Assembly: GCA_009801015.1 (NCBI GenBank)
Contig: VHZZ01000516.1
Coordinates: forward strand, 61,391-86,084
Source: Silene noctiflora
Lineage: Eukaryota > Streptophyta > Magnoliopsida > Caryophyllales > Caryophyllaceae
DNA: 24,694 bases
Direction of reading: 5' to 3'
The notes beneath the pieces were generated by a model, which saw only the letters and a program-made list of their open reading frames with translations, was not told where the DNA came from and did no database searches. Position numbers and translations under genes: made by a program. Positions 10,737-20,940 of this stretch are shown here, one piece after another; positions within the stretch are counted from its first letter, which is position 1; every line of letters begins with the position of its first letter.

Positions 10737-10741
10737 TGACT

Positions 10742-11366
10742 AGGCAGCCAAACTCAAACTGATGACCCGAGCTTGACTCGTAATATGAATTTACCTGACC
10801 AATAAGACCTGGCCCAAATGTTTATTATTTCACATTGTGTATTGTACTCAAATAACTTAATAATACCAAACTAGAAAATGAGTGGAACCCAAAATGGCCT
10901 GAGGTGAGCTAATATGACTCGCACTTGATTCAATTGATCTGTTTATAAGGTCTACTCATGTCACTAACCCTTGTTTATAGCTCTGAAAATACTTAATACA
11001 CTATATTATATCATGGAATATCTTCATGTATCAAAATTAATTATTTGTATGTTCATCTTCACTTATATATTTGGACATTGAATTACTTTCTTAATTTTCT
11101 TGGATTGCTTATATGGGTCTTTGTTATATTATTGTTAATGTAATTAATTGTGTTTTGGGTTACTATTTTTGAGTTGTGTTTAATATCTAGTTTTAAGGTA
11201 TTATAGTAATTTGTTTATGTTTTATTCACGTGTTTTTTATTACGGTCTAAAAATGGTTGTCTTAGCTTTTGTGGGAGTTTTTATTATACCTAACGCAATG
11301 TATATTTTTGAGAATAAAAAATAGAATATAAAGAAAATTTAATTTGGAACTTAATTTTAATTAATA
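10742..11366. other. Noncoding spacer
   Basis: AT-rich DNA with no ORF, splice-consistent exon or terminal repeat that I can support. Confidence 0.5.
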
Positions 11367-11368
11367 TA

Positions 11369-11460
11369 CTTCCTCCATTTTTTAAATGATGTTCCCATTT
11401 CATTAAAATACTCCTCACATATATTCAACAAATGGGAACATCATTAAAAAACGGAGGAAG
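11369..11460. mobile_element. Stowaway MITE, 92 bp
   Basis: Tips CTTCCTCCATTTTTTAAATG and its near-exact inverse ending AAAACGGAGGAAG form stems of about 30 bp, including GATGTTCCCATTT / AAATGGGAACATC. It is flanked by TA on both sides (11367-11368, 11461-11462), the Tc1/mariner target duplication. CTCCCTCC-type tips are the hallmark of plant Stowaway elements. Confidence 0.88.
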
Positions 11461-11704
11461 TAATACACTGGTTTATGGGTCAAATAAATTAATTTGATAG
11501 TTTTCAACTATATATGTTCAAAATCTATAGGTAATGTATTAGAAATGTTAAAGAGAGAAGATAAATTCAAAATTTCAAGTATGGATAAGGTAAGCTTAGA
11601 ATTAATGGTCACTTTCTATAATATTTGTAGAGTAAAACGGATATTTTCGTCCTAAGTAAGAGTAACTATTTCATTTAATGATGCACAATTAATAATACTA
11701 ACTC

Positions 11705-12892
11705 CTTAAAGAAGGGTTATTTAATGGGAATGCTCTAAAATATTAGAGTGTTTCTCAAAATACTACAAACTATAATTTAACTACCAATATACTCAATTAT
11801 TACGCCCCTGTTCTTTTAACGAAATTGGCTCTTTATTAACCTGTAAAAGTAGGTCAAAATAAGCGTGGGCCCACATTCTCCTTGATCTTCATCTTTCACC
11901 CTTCCCTTTCAACAGTAATCTGCATTTATTTTTTGAATTTATTTCTTCCTCTTCCTTTATAACTGATTGTCATCCGTCTCTCACACCTTGTTGATTACAA
12001 ACACCATTTTTATTCTTATCCTTCACCAAGCCACCATTATTCTTCCTCTAATCTACCCTTCACCACTAAAACACCACAATTATTTTTTCCCAAATTGAGG
12101 TTTTGCTACAAAATACCCAGACTAAAACTCAAACCATATTTAATTAGCTTCACAAATAAGTACACAAAATTAAAGAAACCGACAAAAATTAAAGCCTCGG
12201 CTTCATATAAAAACTCGAGATCATCGAAAATGATTTAAGAATCATCAAAATTTAAAGCATTGAGTACAAAAACCCAGATCTACAAAAATATGGAGATCTT
12301 GAGAAGAACAAGTACCAATCTTGCATCCTTTTATGTTAAAATCGATAGTAATATGCAATTTAATGTAAGAATAGTGCTGCTCTCAGTCCATCAATTTAAT
12401 TCCTTATTGCTTTATGCAAAACCCAATTCCTTTCAGAATCTTATTATGCTAAAATCTGGGCACGTTTTAAGCCCTATGATTGCATCTTTTTATTTGGTTT
12501 TTTTAGATTAGATGAATATTATGGGGCTTGGAGTTGTTGTTTACTTAAAAATGTAGAAATTTTGTTGGATTTTTAAAATTTGAGATTGAAACTAGAAGGG
12601 ATGTTGAAAAAAAAAACAGATAAACATTAACGATTTCTGAATATAACGGAAATTTTTTGAGTACGATTTATCGAGTTTCAGTGGTCCTTGTGATTGTTGT
12701 CATGGTGGATGGTGATCTGATAGACAAAGGTTGGGTGGGTAATTGGTAGGCTGGTAAGGTAGTCGGTCATCTGAGTATATTATGAGACGAGACGTAAATT
12801 GAATAGTTTATTGGGAGTTACATTGAGGCTTAGAGTATTTTGACAAGCACGCCAATAATATAGGGTATTCTCATCAAATATCACTTAAAGAA
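11705..12892. mobile_element. Non-autonomous Mutator-like element with 9-bp target duplication
   Basis: The element proper is 11714-12883. CTTAAAGAA occurs exactly on both sides (11705-11713 and 12884-12892), the 9-bp duplication typical of Mutator-like elements. The left end GGTTATTTAATGGGAATGC and the reverse complement of the right end TGATATTTGATGAGAATAC align without gaps over 78 bases with about 57 matches; similarity appears to continue inward. The interior (about 11810-12790) has no transposase ORF. It contains a CT-rich, UTR-like stretch near 11880-12070, so capture of host sequence (Pack-MULE) is possible but not shown. Confidence 0.8.
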
Positions 12893-13230
12893 TTAGTGTT
12901 ACATCTAATATGATCTAAACTGTTCATATAACTTTTTGTAATTTTCGAGTCAACTTTTTAACCTTTTATCCTTTTATAAGTTTTTTATTTTGGACAAAAT
13001 ATATGTTAGTTTATTGGATTAAAATACGAAGTGTCATATTTTCGTCAAAATATATGTCAAAATTTCATCACGCTAACTTAAGATAGTAAATGAGTATTTT
13101 GAATTGGATTGGATTGAAAATAGTGTATGCTCTTAATTCAAATTTCCATTTCTCTATTTTCTTTTGTTGGATAATATGGACATTTATGTTTTAACTATTA
13201 CTAATTCTAGACCCTTTGACCGATTTATAC
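12893..13230. other. Noncoding spacer
   Basis: AT-rich. The word TCAAAATATATGT recurs with a near copy (GACAAAATATATGT near 12994, GTCAAAATATATGT near 13044). No gene. Confidence 0.4.
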
Positions 13231-13416
13231 ATCTCATCTGAGTCTAGATCCTCTGTCCCACTTTCGTGTATCATCTTGTATCCCATTGCCTTAATCTTCT
13301 AACACCTCATCATTTTATAATATCTAAATACTAATTTTTTGAGCTTATTGCTTATGTGTCAAATGGAGAGATAATGGGACATAAAATGGGATAGGAAATC
13401 CGAACTCATCTCATTT
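13231..13416. mobile_element. Small MITE (168 bp), probable Mutator type
   Basis: The element proper is 13240-13407. The left end GAGTCTAGATCCTCTGTCCC aligns with the inverted right end GAGTTCGGATTTCCTATCCC, 17 of 26 bases over the aligned tip, nearly all mismatches being transitions. It is flanked by ATCTCATCT (13231-13239) and ATCTCATTT (13408-13416), 8 of 9 matching, again a transition. A 9-bp duplication suggests a Mutator-type MITE; an 8-bp hAT duplication cannot be excluded. Confidence 0.6.
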
Positions 13417-13557
13417 GATAATTGGTATACATTAAACATTACTATATAATCATGAGAATTCCAGTGTAGTAAACTCGGCCTGCAATATAAGTGGGTAGAT
13501 CAAACCCGCTAACTCATATAAGACTCATTACTCACCGTTTCCATGACCACAAAAATT

Positions 13558-13904
13558 AACTTGAGTCTTGCCTTTGTTTGACACAAAACCGCATTTAATC
13601 GCCTTTAGACTATAATACAACTATGATGGTGGCCTTACCCAATGAATTGTGCCATTTGTAAGGATATATGATTGACGAAGTTAATAATACTCGTAATAGG
13701 GAACTTTTTGTTTAAATAGGGTTTAAATATCAACTTGTGTCTTGCTTTTGTTTGAATCAAACCCGCATTTAATCACCTCTAGCTAGGTTGTAATACAACT
13801 ATGATGACGACCTTACGCAATTGATTGTGTTATTTGTAAGGATAGATAGTTGGCGTACTTAACAATACCCACAATATGAAACTTTTTGCTTAAAAAAGGT
13901 TTAA
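13558..13904. repeat. Tandem duplication, two units of about 174 bp
   Basis: Unit 1 (13558-13731) and unit 2 (13732-13904) align throughout. Shared words include AACTTG(A/T)GTCTTGC, CGCATTTAATC, TAATACAACTATGATG, CCTTACCCAAT / CCTTACGCAAT, ATTTGTAAGGATA and ACTTTTTG. Diverged by point changes and small indels. No coding potential seen. Confidence 0.85.
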
Positions 13905-14340
13905 TTCTAAAATATTTAATACAATAGGACATGTTAGAAACTATTTACCCATTATGCGTCCATGTCATCATTTCTTTACATTTCAACCATTTCTTTTATT
14001 TTCCAGCCAGTAATTACCTTTCTACCTAATTAAAATCCCTTGTTTCTATCTCGTTCATTAGTTACCTCTTTTTTTAGTCTTCCTTAGATAAAATTATTGC
14101 TTTGACATGATTAAAAGGTACATTAACATTGATGACTAACTCCCTTACGCGAAGTCACAATAGTATATTTTATAAGCCCACTATTCTCTGCAAGAGGCAA
14201 TAACATGAATTCCCTAACTTCCTCAATTGTGTAGCTTGACCAACATTGATTCCCAATAGCTAACTACAACTCTCATCTTTTAATGTTCATCGTAAAAATT
14301 GATGCATGCCATTTACATGCATTTATTCTATCATTAGGCA

Positions 14341-15615
14341 TGTATGTCAATGCATATTAAGTTATTATTCTCCCTTGTATTGGCTACTTTGGGTTACGTT
14401 GTAATCTTTGCAGGTTATGTACCTGAGTATGCGCAAATAAGCCAAAAGCCGTCATTAAAGCTTGAAATCTTGGCCTTGCTACGGAATGAGCAAGGAAACC
14501 ATCTCCTCGGAACTCATGATTGTGATTTAAGGCCAAGCCAAAGTGAAGGACGTGCGTTACAGAAGTTGTTTAGTCTATAGACTGATGAAATCAGTCGATA
14601 GACTAAAAGCTGGAATCTTGAAGACTGTTTTGCTGATTTATTCAATCAACTGTTTGTTTTTGTCAATCGACTTGTTTCAATTTTTGTCGATTTCGGACTT
14701 ATTATTTTCGGCCCATAAGTTGCTTTATTGTTTAGAATTTGGACTTGGTATTTAATGAAAATGGAAAAACATTTTATTAGGTTATACTTTTACACAGTAA
14801 ACAATTCGTACATTACTTTTTTTACAACTAAGATCTAGAAATTATAATTTTTCCTCTACAATACTCCTTGAACTTTCGGTAATTTATGTTTATTCTTCTA
14901 TTATCGTTCATCTTTAATCCCTTTTGTTAATTCATTTTTATTTCTCTTTTGTTATCACTTGTTTTATGTTTAATCTGTATTACTATTCTCTATAATTATC
15001 ATCGTTATTGTTGTCCTCATTCCCATCATGTGTAAATAAATTCTCGGCTAGGATTTAGGGGAGCCATGGATTCGTGACGGTCTTATATTTGGTTATTAGA
15101 TTAGTCGTATTTATTATACCTATGTTTTTAATTGTAGCATTTGATAGCGATTAGTTGATTAATGTGCATGATAGATTAATTGAACCAGAAAACTCCTACC
15201 TAATATCGATAGCCTGGCGAGAGTTAGACCTACTACAAACAATAGAGTGTTCTAATTTTTTGTGAGAGCCCGTTAGAAGAATTCTTGGGCGAATAGCGAT
15301 CTGACAGAACATTCTCACTACCCCTTAGACTAATATTTATGATTGATCTTTGACCCTGGCTATGACCAATAGCTTTCTTATCTCTTTGTTTTAAAATCAA
15401 TTTTATTCCTTGTTGCTCTTTCTCTACTACTTTTAATTTAGTACAGTGAACAAAACAAACCCCAATTATTACTTAGACGAACTTAACTTACAAATAGAAC
15501 ACTTTAGTCTCCCTATGGATACGATCCTGACTTCCTTAGCTATATTAGTTAGAGACCATTGGGTTATATTTGGTAGGTGTGCGATTTAGTCTGTTAAAAA
15601 CCAATTTTAGTCTCA
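14341..15615 (+). mobile_element. LTR-like block of a Tat/Athila-like element (boundaries approximate)
   Basis: The segment has the layout of the LTR-like blocks in 2.5-5.5 kb: a start resembling TGTCAATGCATATTAAG, a TTTGCAGG word (14408-14415), a cluster of short TCGA-type palindromes (14569-14690), a stretch with GATTTAGGGGAGCC, and an end with TCCCTATGGATACGATCCTGACTTCC (in two parts, 15511 onward), like the CTCCCTGTGGGTTCGACCC style common near the 3' end of plant Ty3/gypsy LTRs. TG...CA tips and a 5-bp duplication were not identified. Lineage is from memory of sequence style. Confidence 0.4.
14569..14607. repeat. Hairpin with 18-nt arms
   Basis: TTTAGTCTATAGACTGAT (14569-14586), a 3-nt loop GAA, then ATCAGTCGATAGACTAAA (14590-14607). 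The arms pair at 17 of 18 positions. Each arm also holds its own near-palindrome (AGTCTATAGACT is perfect). Confidence 0.85.
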
Positions 15616-15639
15616 TTGACCAATATTGATTCGAGAGTA

Positions 15640-16200
15640 TGTTTGTTGATTTTTGCAAGTGCAAGTATCAAATTGAAATTTACATGCTCAAGTTAATTAT
15701 TTTCATCTGCTTTTTTGATCACCAATTATGCAATTAAATTGCTCAGGACGATTTTTCTTGGGTTTTGCTTTAGTTAGAACATTGGAAATTGGTTGAAACA
15801 GAAGATCAAGTCTTTGTTTTATTAAATTTGTGTGTTATTCAAACGAGTATGGATTTCAGATGAAAGATATTTGCGGAACTTGATTTGCTGTTTATACCCT
15901 ACGACCTTCGAGTTCGAGAGTATTTTTGTTGATTATCAGATATTGCTTCGTTATTTTTCGTTTTTCCACAAAAATCGGGTGTACTTGAGTTTTTTTTACT
16001 TCTCAATTTTTGTCGCAAATAGATTATTTGAATTAAAATGAGGAGATGTTTTTTCATTAGATCTTGTTTCATTCAAGAGTTGCAGTCAGTTGTTGTTAAT
16101 GCTGATAACAACTAGAATTATACTTGAATTTTTTATTTTAATGGAGGTTGGCAAGGGCAGGAGATGAAGGAAAGAGTTAAATAGATTTAATGGAGAAGAT
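15640..16200. other. Noncoding DNA inside the inverted-repeat unit
   Basis: AT-rich with no recognisable gene. A 69-codon open frame (15832-16041) has no family resemblance and is likely chance. Confidence 0.4.
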
Positions 16201-16731
16201 GGAAAAAAAAAGAAAAAAAGGGCATTTTAGGTGGTACGACAAAATATTAGTTAAAAAAATAAAAGAAATGGTTGAAAATGAACTCATTATGAGATTGACC
16301 CATATTGGTTAAATTTTCATTAAACAATCCCTATTATGTAAAGTAGTTCAGATTTAAATCGTATTTAACTAAAAATTTTCGCAAGGGGCATCTAGTGAAG
16401 CGTCGTTAGGGACTTCTTTTTTTGAAAACATATGGGGACTTCTGATATACTTGAGAAAACCGAATAAATATATTTTCTTCATTCCAATTTTTGGTTGAAT
16501 GTGACAAATAAACAAAAGAGGAATTGTCAAAAACATCTAAGATCTTAGATCTAATTTTATTTTCGAGACTACAACCATCACATTCATTTATTACTCTTGT
16601 TCTGTTAGAGAAGATTACGGTATATTCGATTATACCAAGATCGGAATAATATTAATATTATATGATATGTATTAAGTTACCCTTATTAGATGGTTCTAGG
16701 TTTGAGTTAAGGTTGTTCAACTGCTATATAT

Positions 16732-16823
16732 ATGACTTAATTGTAGTGTTACAAACCACAAAATCAATAATATACATATGATTTAATTGTAGTGTTACAA
16801 ACCACAAATTCAATAATATAACG
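16732..16823. repeat. Tandem duplication, 2 x 46 bp
   Basis: TATGACTTAATTGTAGTGTT... (16732-16777) is repeated as TATGATTTAATTGTAGTGTT... (16778-16823), including TACAAACCACAAA and CAATAATATA, with only a few differences. This suggests a young duplication. Confidence 0.9.
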
Positions 16824-16899
16824 ATTATCTTTATAAGCTCAATATTTCATAAATTCTAATATGTTCATTACGCTTAGTGACTCGAATCATAATAGAGTT

Positions 16900-17612
16900 G
16901 ATTAGAGGGATGTCACCTGTAACTATTAGAGAAGTGCAATTCTAAAAACTCAACTCTCTCTAGAACACCATACCCCTTCTCTATTAAAAAACTAAAACCC
17001 TAACCTGATCTTGATCCGCCGCCTCCACCTCTCACACGCTGCCCCTTCGTCCCCTACCATATCGCCAGAGATAAGTCTATCTTGAGGCCCGTCTCCAGCG
17101 ATCCTTCGCATCTCCTCCCTCGTTTGACCCGTCTTTTTGACCTCAACCTTTCATTTTTATCTTTTCTTGCGGATACCGGTTCGTTTTCCGATTGCAAGTC
17201 GGAATGTTTCAGTGGTTGCTGCTACAACCATGGGGTTCTGTCCGTCCGATTCCTCGTCCTGTCACTGAATCTCTTGCATGCAACCTAGGGGTGATCCCCT
17301 TTCCCCCCCACTCCTGGTAAGTCTCTAGTTTTCTGGTTGTAATTCAGTTTCTAAGAATAATCGGAGAGTCGGATTCTCATTTCGTTTCATCACGCGTTTT
17401 AGTGTTGGTTGACCTAGTTATGGGTTCGATCGGAACTTTTTTTTTCTATTGATTTTATTTTCGACATCTTTGTTATCGGTCGGTTTTGTGCGATTGGTGT
17501 TTGGCTGCTTCTTGTTGTGTTGGTTGATGTCGGGTCGGCATGGGATCGATTGGTGATTCCCCCAATCCCCCCACCCATCGGTCCTTGGTCCTGTGTGTCA
17601 CTTTTGTCTGTG
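16900..17612 (+). other. 5'-UTR-like segment of unidentified gene or LINE
   Basis: CT-rich, GC-richer DNA starting with CTCTCTCTAGAAC, with a telo-box AAACCCTAA (16995-17003) as found near starts of many plant housekeeping genes, then CCGCCGCCTCCACC. A possible splice donor CTGGTAAGTC lies near 17313. The only open frame (17082-17288, 68 codons) has no recognised relative. It is cut by the LTR at 17613. It could be a gene leader, a captured fragment, or the 5' region of a LINE. Confidence 0.35.
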
Positions 17613-19157
17613 TGTAATATCCCGTAGTTTCTAAGGTTGACACTCGACCGAGTAGGCAGAGTACTCGACCGAGTGGAGCCTTACTCGACCAAGTGAGGGA
17701 CCGAGTGAGACCTGTAATCTTGTGAAACATTCTGAAGTTGATCCACTCGACCGAGTGGCGGTTTCCTCGACCGAGTGGAGGTTTACTCGACCGAGTGAAC
17801 CGGTCACTCGACCGAGTGCCTTGTCGTTGTCCGACTTTTTGCACGGGATTGTGGTAGGTGGCCTATCACTTTCTAATCCGTATTTTTCAGATTTCCTCAC
17901 CTAAAAACACTCCCACCTTATCCCTTCCACTCTCTACACTCTCTCAACCACCCAAAATCTCATCATATCCTCCTAAACCTTGTCCTTGGTGATTTCCCCT
18001 TGCTTTTGAAGATTTGGTGTCCAAGATCTTGTCTTTCTCATTTATTTACCTTTGATGTGGGCTTCTTAGAGGAGGATTAGTGTGATTGCTTGTGCGAATT
18101 GGAGTATGCTAAAAGGTAGGTTAATCCTACTCGATTTCAATAAGTACAAATGGTTGCATATGTCATTATTGTGTTGTTATTGCATTATAACATGATTGTT
18201 GAGGGTAAATGTGGTTAATCATATATTAGTGTTAATATTTCATGGTGGCATGATAATGGATGATGTTGGTTTCATGAGAGCATTGGAGTATGTCTTAAGG
18301 TATCTTTTGATTGTTGGTTCACATGAGTACTTGGATTAATTGGAATCCATTTCATATGAGAAAGAGGCGTGTTTTATGATTATTGCACATGTTAAAAGAT
18401 GTGTTGGCATATTGTGTTATATGTGATTGTGGAGGAGGTTGGCGGAGTTGTGGCGGTGGTATTTGTTCTTATGGAGACGTAAGGCATTTGGGAGACCGTC
18501 TTGCGCTTAGGTCGCTTCTTGGAGCTTCCCATTCCAAGAGGAATGTGCACATTAATGGCTTGAGTTATGGAGGGACACGTGTGGTTGAGACACGTCGTCT
18601 GGCAGGGGATCCGAGTCTCTCTCGGACTCGGTACCACGAGTGTGTCCTGAGTATCTTTTTACAGGCTGCAGTCCGACTGTATTGGGGGGCGATGCTGTGG
18701 TTCTGTCACCGGGTTGTGGGTATCGTTGGTGTGTCCCTGGTATCGACGTTGGCTTCGGAGTGGTGTGATTGGAGGTCGTTTTGTATGCATTTCATTGTCG
18801 TGTTTCATAATCATATTTTATATGTCGCGTAAATTGTCACCTATTTCCAGGGTGGCCTGTATCGATCCATATGATATTTTCGATCATATGGGGAGCAGGT
18901 TGAGTACGGGTTGTATTTTGGTAGCACGAGGGACACGCGACGAGTTCCGGACTTATAGTCGAGTCATGTAGATGCCGTAGTTGATATATGAGTTATATTT
19001 GTAAGTTCACTTGCTATTCATTTATCATGTATGTAATCACTAAACTTGTCATTTATATTAAATGTTTCTTATTCGTAATTTCGATTTCACTGCCTTAGGA
19101 AATCGAGATGGTAACATCCTCCCATTACCTTGGCCGGGTAAGAAGGGGGATGTTACA
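17613..19157 (+). mobile_element. Complete LTR (1545 bp) of a Ty3/gypsy, Tekay-like element
   Basis: Starts TGTAATATCCCG and ends GGGGGATGTTACA, giving near-inverted tips TGTAATA / TGTTACA. A primer-binding site begins three bases later, so this is a 5' LTR with its end fixed at 19157. Inside are a cluster of seven CACTCGACCGAGTG-type sites (17641-17818), a CT-rich leader-like region (about 17900-18010), and a 3' part with GAGATGGTAACATCCTCCC, which resembles Tekay-type chromovirus LTRs from memory. A partner 3' LTR is not in the window. Confidence 0.8.
17641..17818. repeat. Cluster 1 of CACTCGACCGAGTG near-palindromes (in LTR)
   Basis: Seven copies at about 17641, 17663, 17683, 17743, 17766, 17785 and 17805, plus a half-site near 17699. 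The best (17743-17758) has 7-nt arms CCACTCG/CGAGTGG around a 2-nt centre. Spacing is irregular, so this is not a simple tandem repeat. Confidence 0.92.
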
Positions 19158-19160
19158 AAG

Positions 19161-19172
19161 TGGTATCATAGC
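19161..19172 (+). promoter_or_regulatory. Primer-binding site, initiator-Met tRNA
   Basis: TGGTATCATAGC, one change from TGGTATCAGAGC, the sequence complementary to the 3' end of plant initiator-methionine tRNA. It lies three bases after the LTR end, where reverse transcription is primed. Confidence 0.85.
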
Positions 19173-19648
19173 GACGATTTTGGAACCTAAACCAATGAAT
19201 CAAAAATGAACCTAGGTGTGTCTAATAAAATGAACCCGACATGAGCACAATGAGAGATCGGTTTTGGATGAGTAGGCGCTCTCATGTCAAAACTAGTTCG
19301 TATTGTCTCGATTGGTCACTATGTGGGTGGTTATAAGTATGGGTGGACGCTATGTGAAATGTAATGTGATTTCATTGTGTGTGGATGTGCGAGGGACCTT
19401 AGTCCCGTTCTTTAGCATTTTTTTAGCGTATATATGCTTTTGCTAGTTTCGTTGTTAAAGTATGATTAATGAAGGGTACTAGTATAATGAGTACGAGTAA
19501 AGAAGTAATATCTTGGAGGCGATAAGTGTAGTGACGTGTCAATTAACTCGGGACGGGTCACGATAGCCGGTGGACCTCCGAGCGTTACTCTTTTGTTGCA
19601 GGAGCCTTGCCTATCGATCTTATTCGGAAATTGCATGCCATAAGGAAA

Positions 19649-19841
19649 CACTCAACCGAGTGTGAGCTAATACTAGGCCGAGTACAAGTCACTCGACCGA
19701 GTGAATCCTGACACTCGACCGAGTGACCATTTTCCAGAAATATGGAAAGGTTCTGGAAGTGAGTCACTCGACCGAGTGGATAAGGGCACTCGATCGAGTG
19801 GACGGGCACTCGACTGAGTGGTCTCAGCACTCGACCGAGTG
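19649..19841. repeat. Cluster 2 of CACTCGACCGAGTG near-palindromes (5' internal)
   Basis: Eight copies at about 19649, 19671 (diverged), 19690, 19712, 19765, 19787, 19807 and 19828. The copy at 19787-19800, CACTCGATCGAGTG, is a perfect 14-bp palindrome. Irregular spacing again. Confidence 0.92.
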
Positions 19842-20340
19842 CTATTTTCTGGGCAGCTTATTTCGCGAGATTGTGTATTCTTATCTATTTTTACCTTCTC
19901 CATTTCTTCATTGTTCTTCATAACAAAAATACTAAAATTGCTCTAAAAACATTCCAAAAATTCCTTTGTTGCTCATTTTAGGAAAGATTCAAGTTTTCTA
20001 CTCCATTTGTCATCCTTTATTAATTAAGTAAAGTGAGTGAATTTTCTCCTTCCTCTTAATTTTTCCCCAATTGAATCATTGTTTAGATCCACACTAATTT
20101 GTTCATGTTTTACCATTTATTTGCATGTTTTGTCTAATTTATAGTAGTAATCAACCTTCTACATCATTAATGATGTCAAGTATTAAAATTTTCAGTTGAA
20201 ATTTTACCCCATATGGCATATTTCTAAATGTGTTATTGAATCAATAATGTGATTTTGTGATTATTTTTGGGTTTAATTGATCAACAAATTCTTGACCTTT
20301 GTTGTTAGTACTAGATCTTGTCTTGTAATTGAGAAATTTA

Positions 20341-20940
20341 TCTTAAAAATCCGTCTTAAAATTTCGAAATCTAGGGTATTCATGCCCAAAGTTTGATTTT
20401 TCACATGTGAAACTTGGTTTAATGGTACAATAAAGCTACTATCTTTGTTAGTGATGCTATATGTTATCTTAAAACGGAAATTTTGTCCCAACTTAATGCC
20501 CAAATTTTCGAAATATATAGTATGTATGAACATGTTTGATTCTTCACCTAAAATATTGTTTAATTACTTCATAATGCTTCAAACCTCATTGGTGATGTCA
20601 TGCGTAGTCTTAAAATTTGAGATGTGTGGTGGATAGAATACATACCAAAGTTTGTTTTCCATGATTAACTCTTGTTCTAATCATGTCACAAAACTTCAAT
20701 TTTGGTTAGTATTACATAGTATTGTCTTAAGTTGGAATTTTGTCCCAAAATCCTTTCAAATTTTCAAGAAACGTAGTACACTTACCAAAGTTTTGATTCT
20801 TATGCTTCATTGTTGGTTTAGTTATGTCAAAAACTTTGATAGCCTAAAAGTGTTACATGTTGCTTTAAGTTGGGTTGAAATGTCGTGTAATTTCACAAGA
20901 ACTTTAATTTTTCCGGAAAATTGGTGTCTTGAATAAGCTT
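20341..20940. repeat. Degenerate tandem repeat, about 130-bp period
   Basis: The word CTTAA(A/G) recurs near 20342, 20468, 20609, 20726 and 20863. Each is followed by similar words such as GGAAATTTTGTCCCAA, CAAATTTTC and (C)CAAAGTTTGATTCTT (about 20385, 20531, 20644, 20784). Units are strongly diverged. Noncoding. Confidence 0.55.

Larger units (their letters stand above)
13927..16330. mobile_element. Unit bounded by long diverged inverted repeats, probable Mutator-like element
   Basis: The left arm begins near 13927 (GGACATGTTAGAAACTATTT) and aligns with the reverse complement of the right arm from 16330 (GGATTGTTTAATGAAAATTT) at about two thirds identity over 50 bases. A perfect 22-base inverted match follows (13981-14002 with 16256-16277, core CAACCATTTCTTTTATTTT). 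Similarity seems to run on both outward (toward about 13890 and 16385) and inward, so the exact tips and target duplication are unresolved. The core holds an LTR-like block. Confidence 0.5.

Noticed and set aside
14253-15615. LINE insertion with a 17-bp target duplication
   Set aside because: No poly(A) tail before the right copy and no LINE reverse-transcriptase motif inside.
16409-16443. GGGACTTCT repeated twice as a 9-bp target duplication
   Set aside because: The two copies are about 25 bp apart with only a T-rich stretch between; no element fits.
17473-17904. Several open frames on both strands over 17473-17904 and 19585-19923
   Set aside because: They are long only because CACTCGACCGAGTG repeats contain no stops (repeating TRSS/LGRV peptides); not coding.
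18383-18832. 149-codon frame on the plus strand
   Set aside because: Lies wholly within the LTR and has Cys/Trp/Ser-rich composition with no domain; most likely chance.
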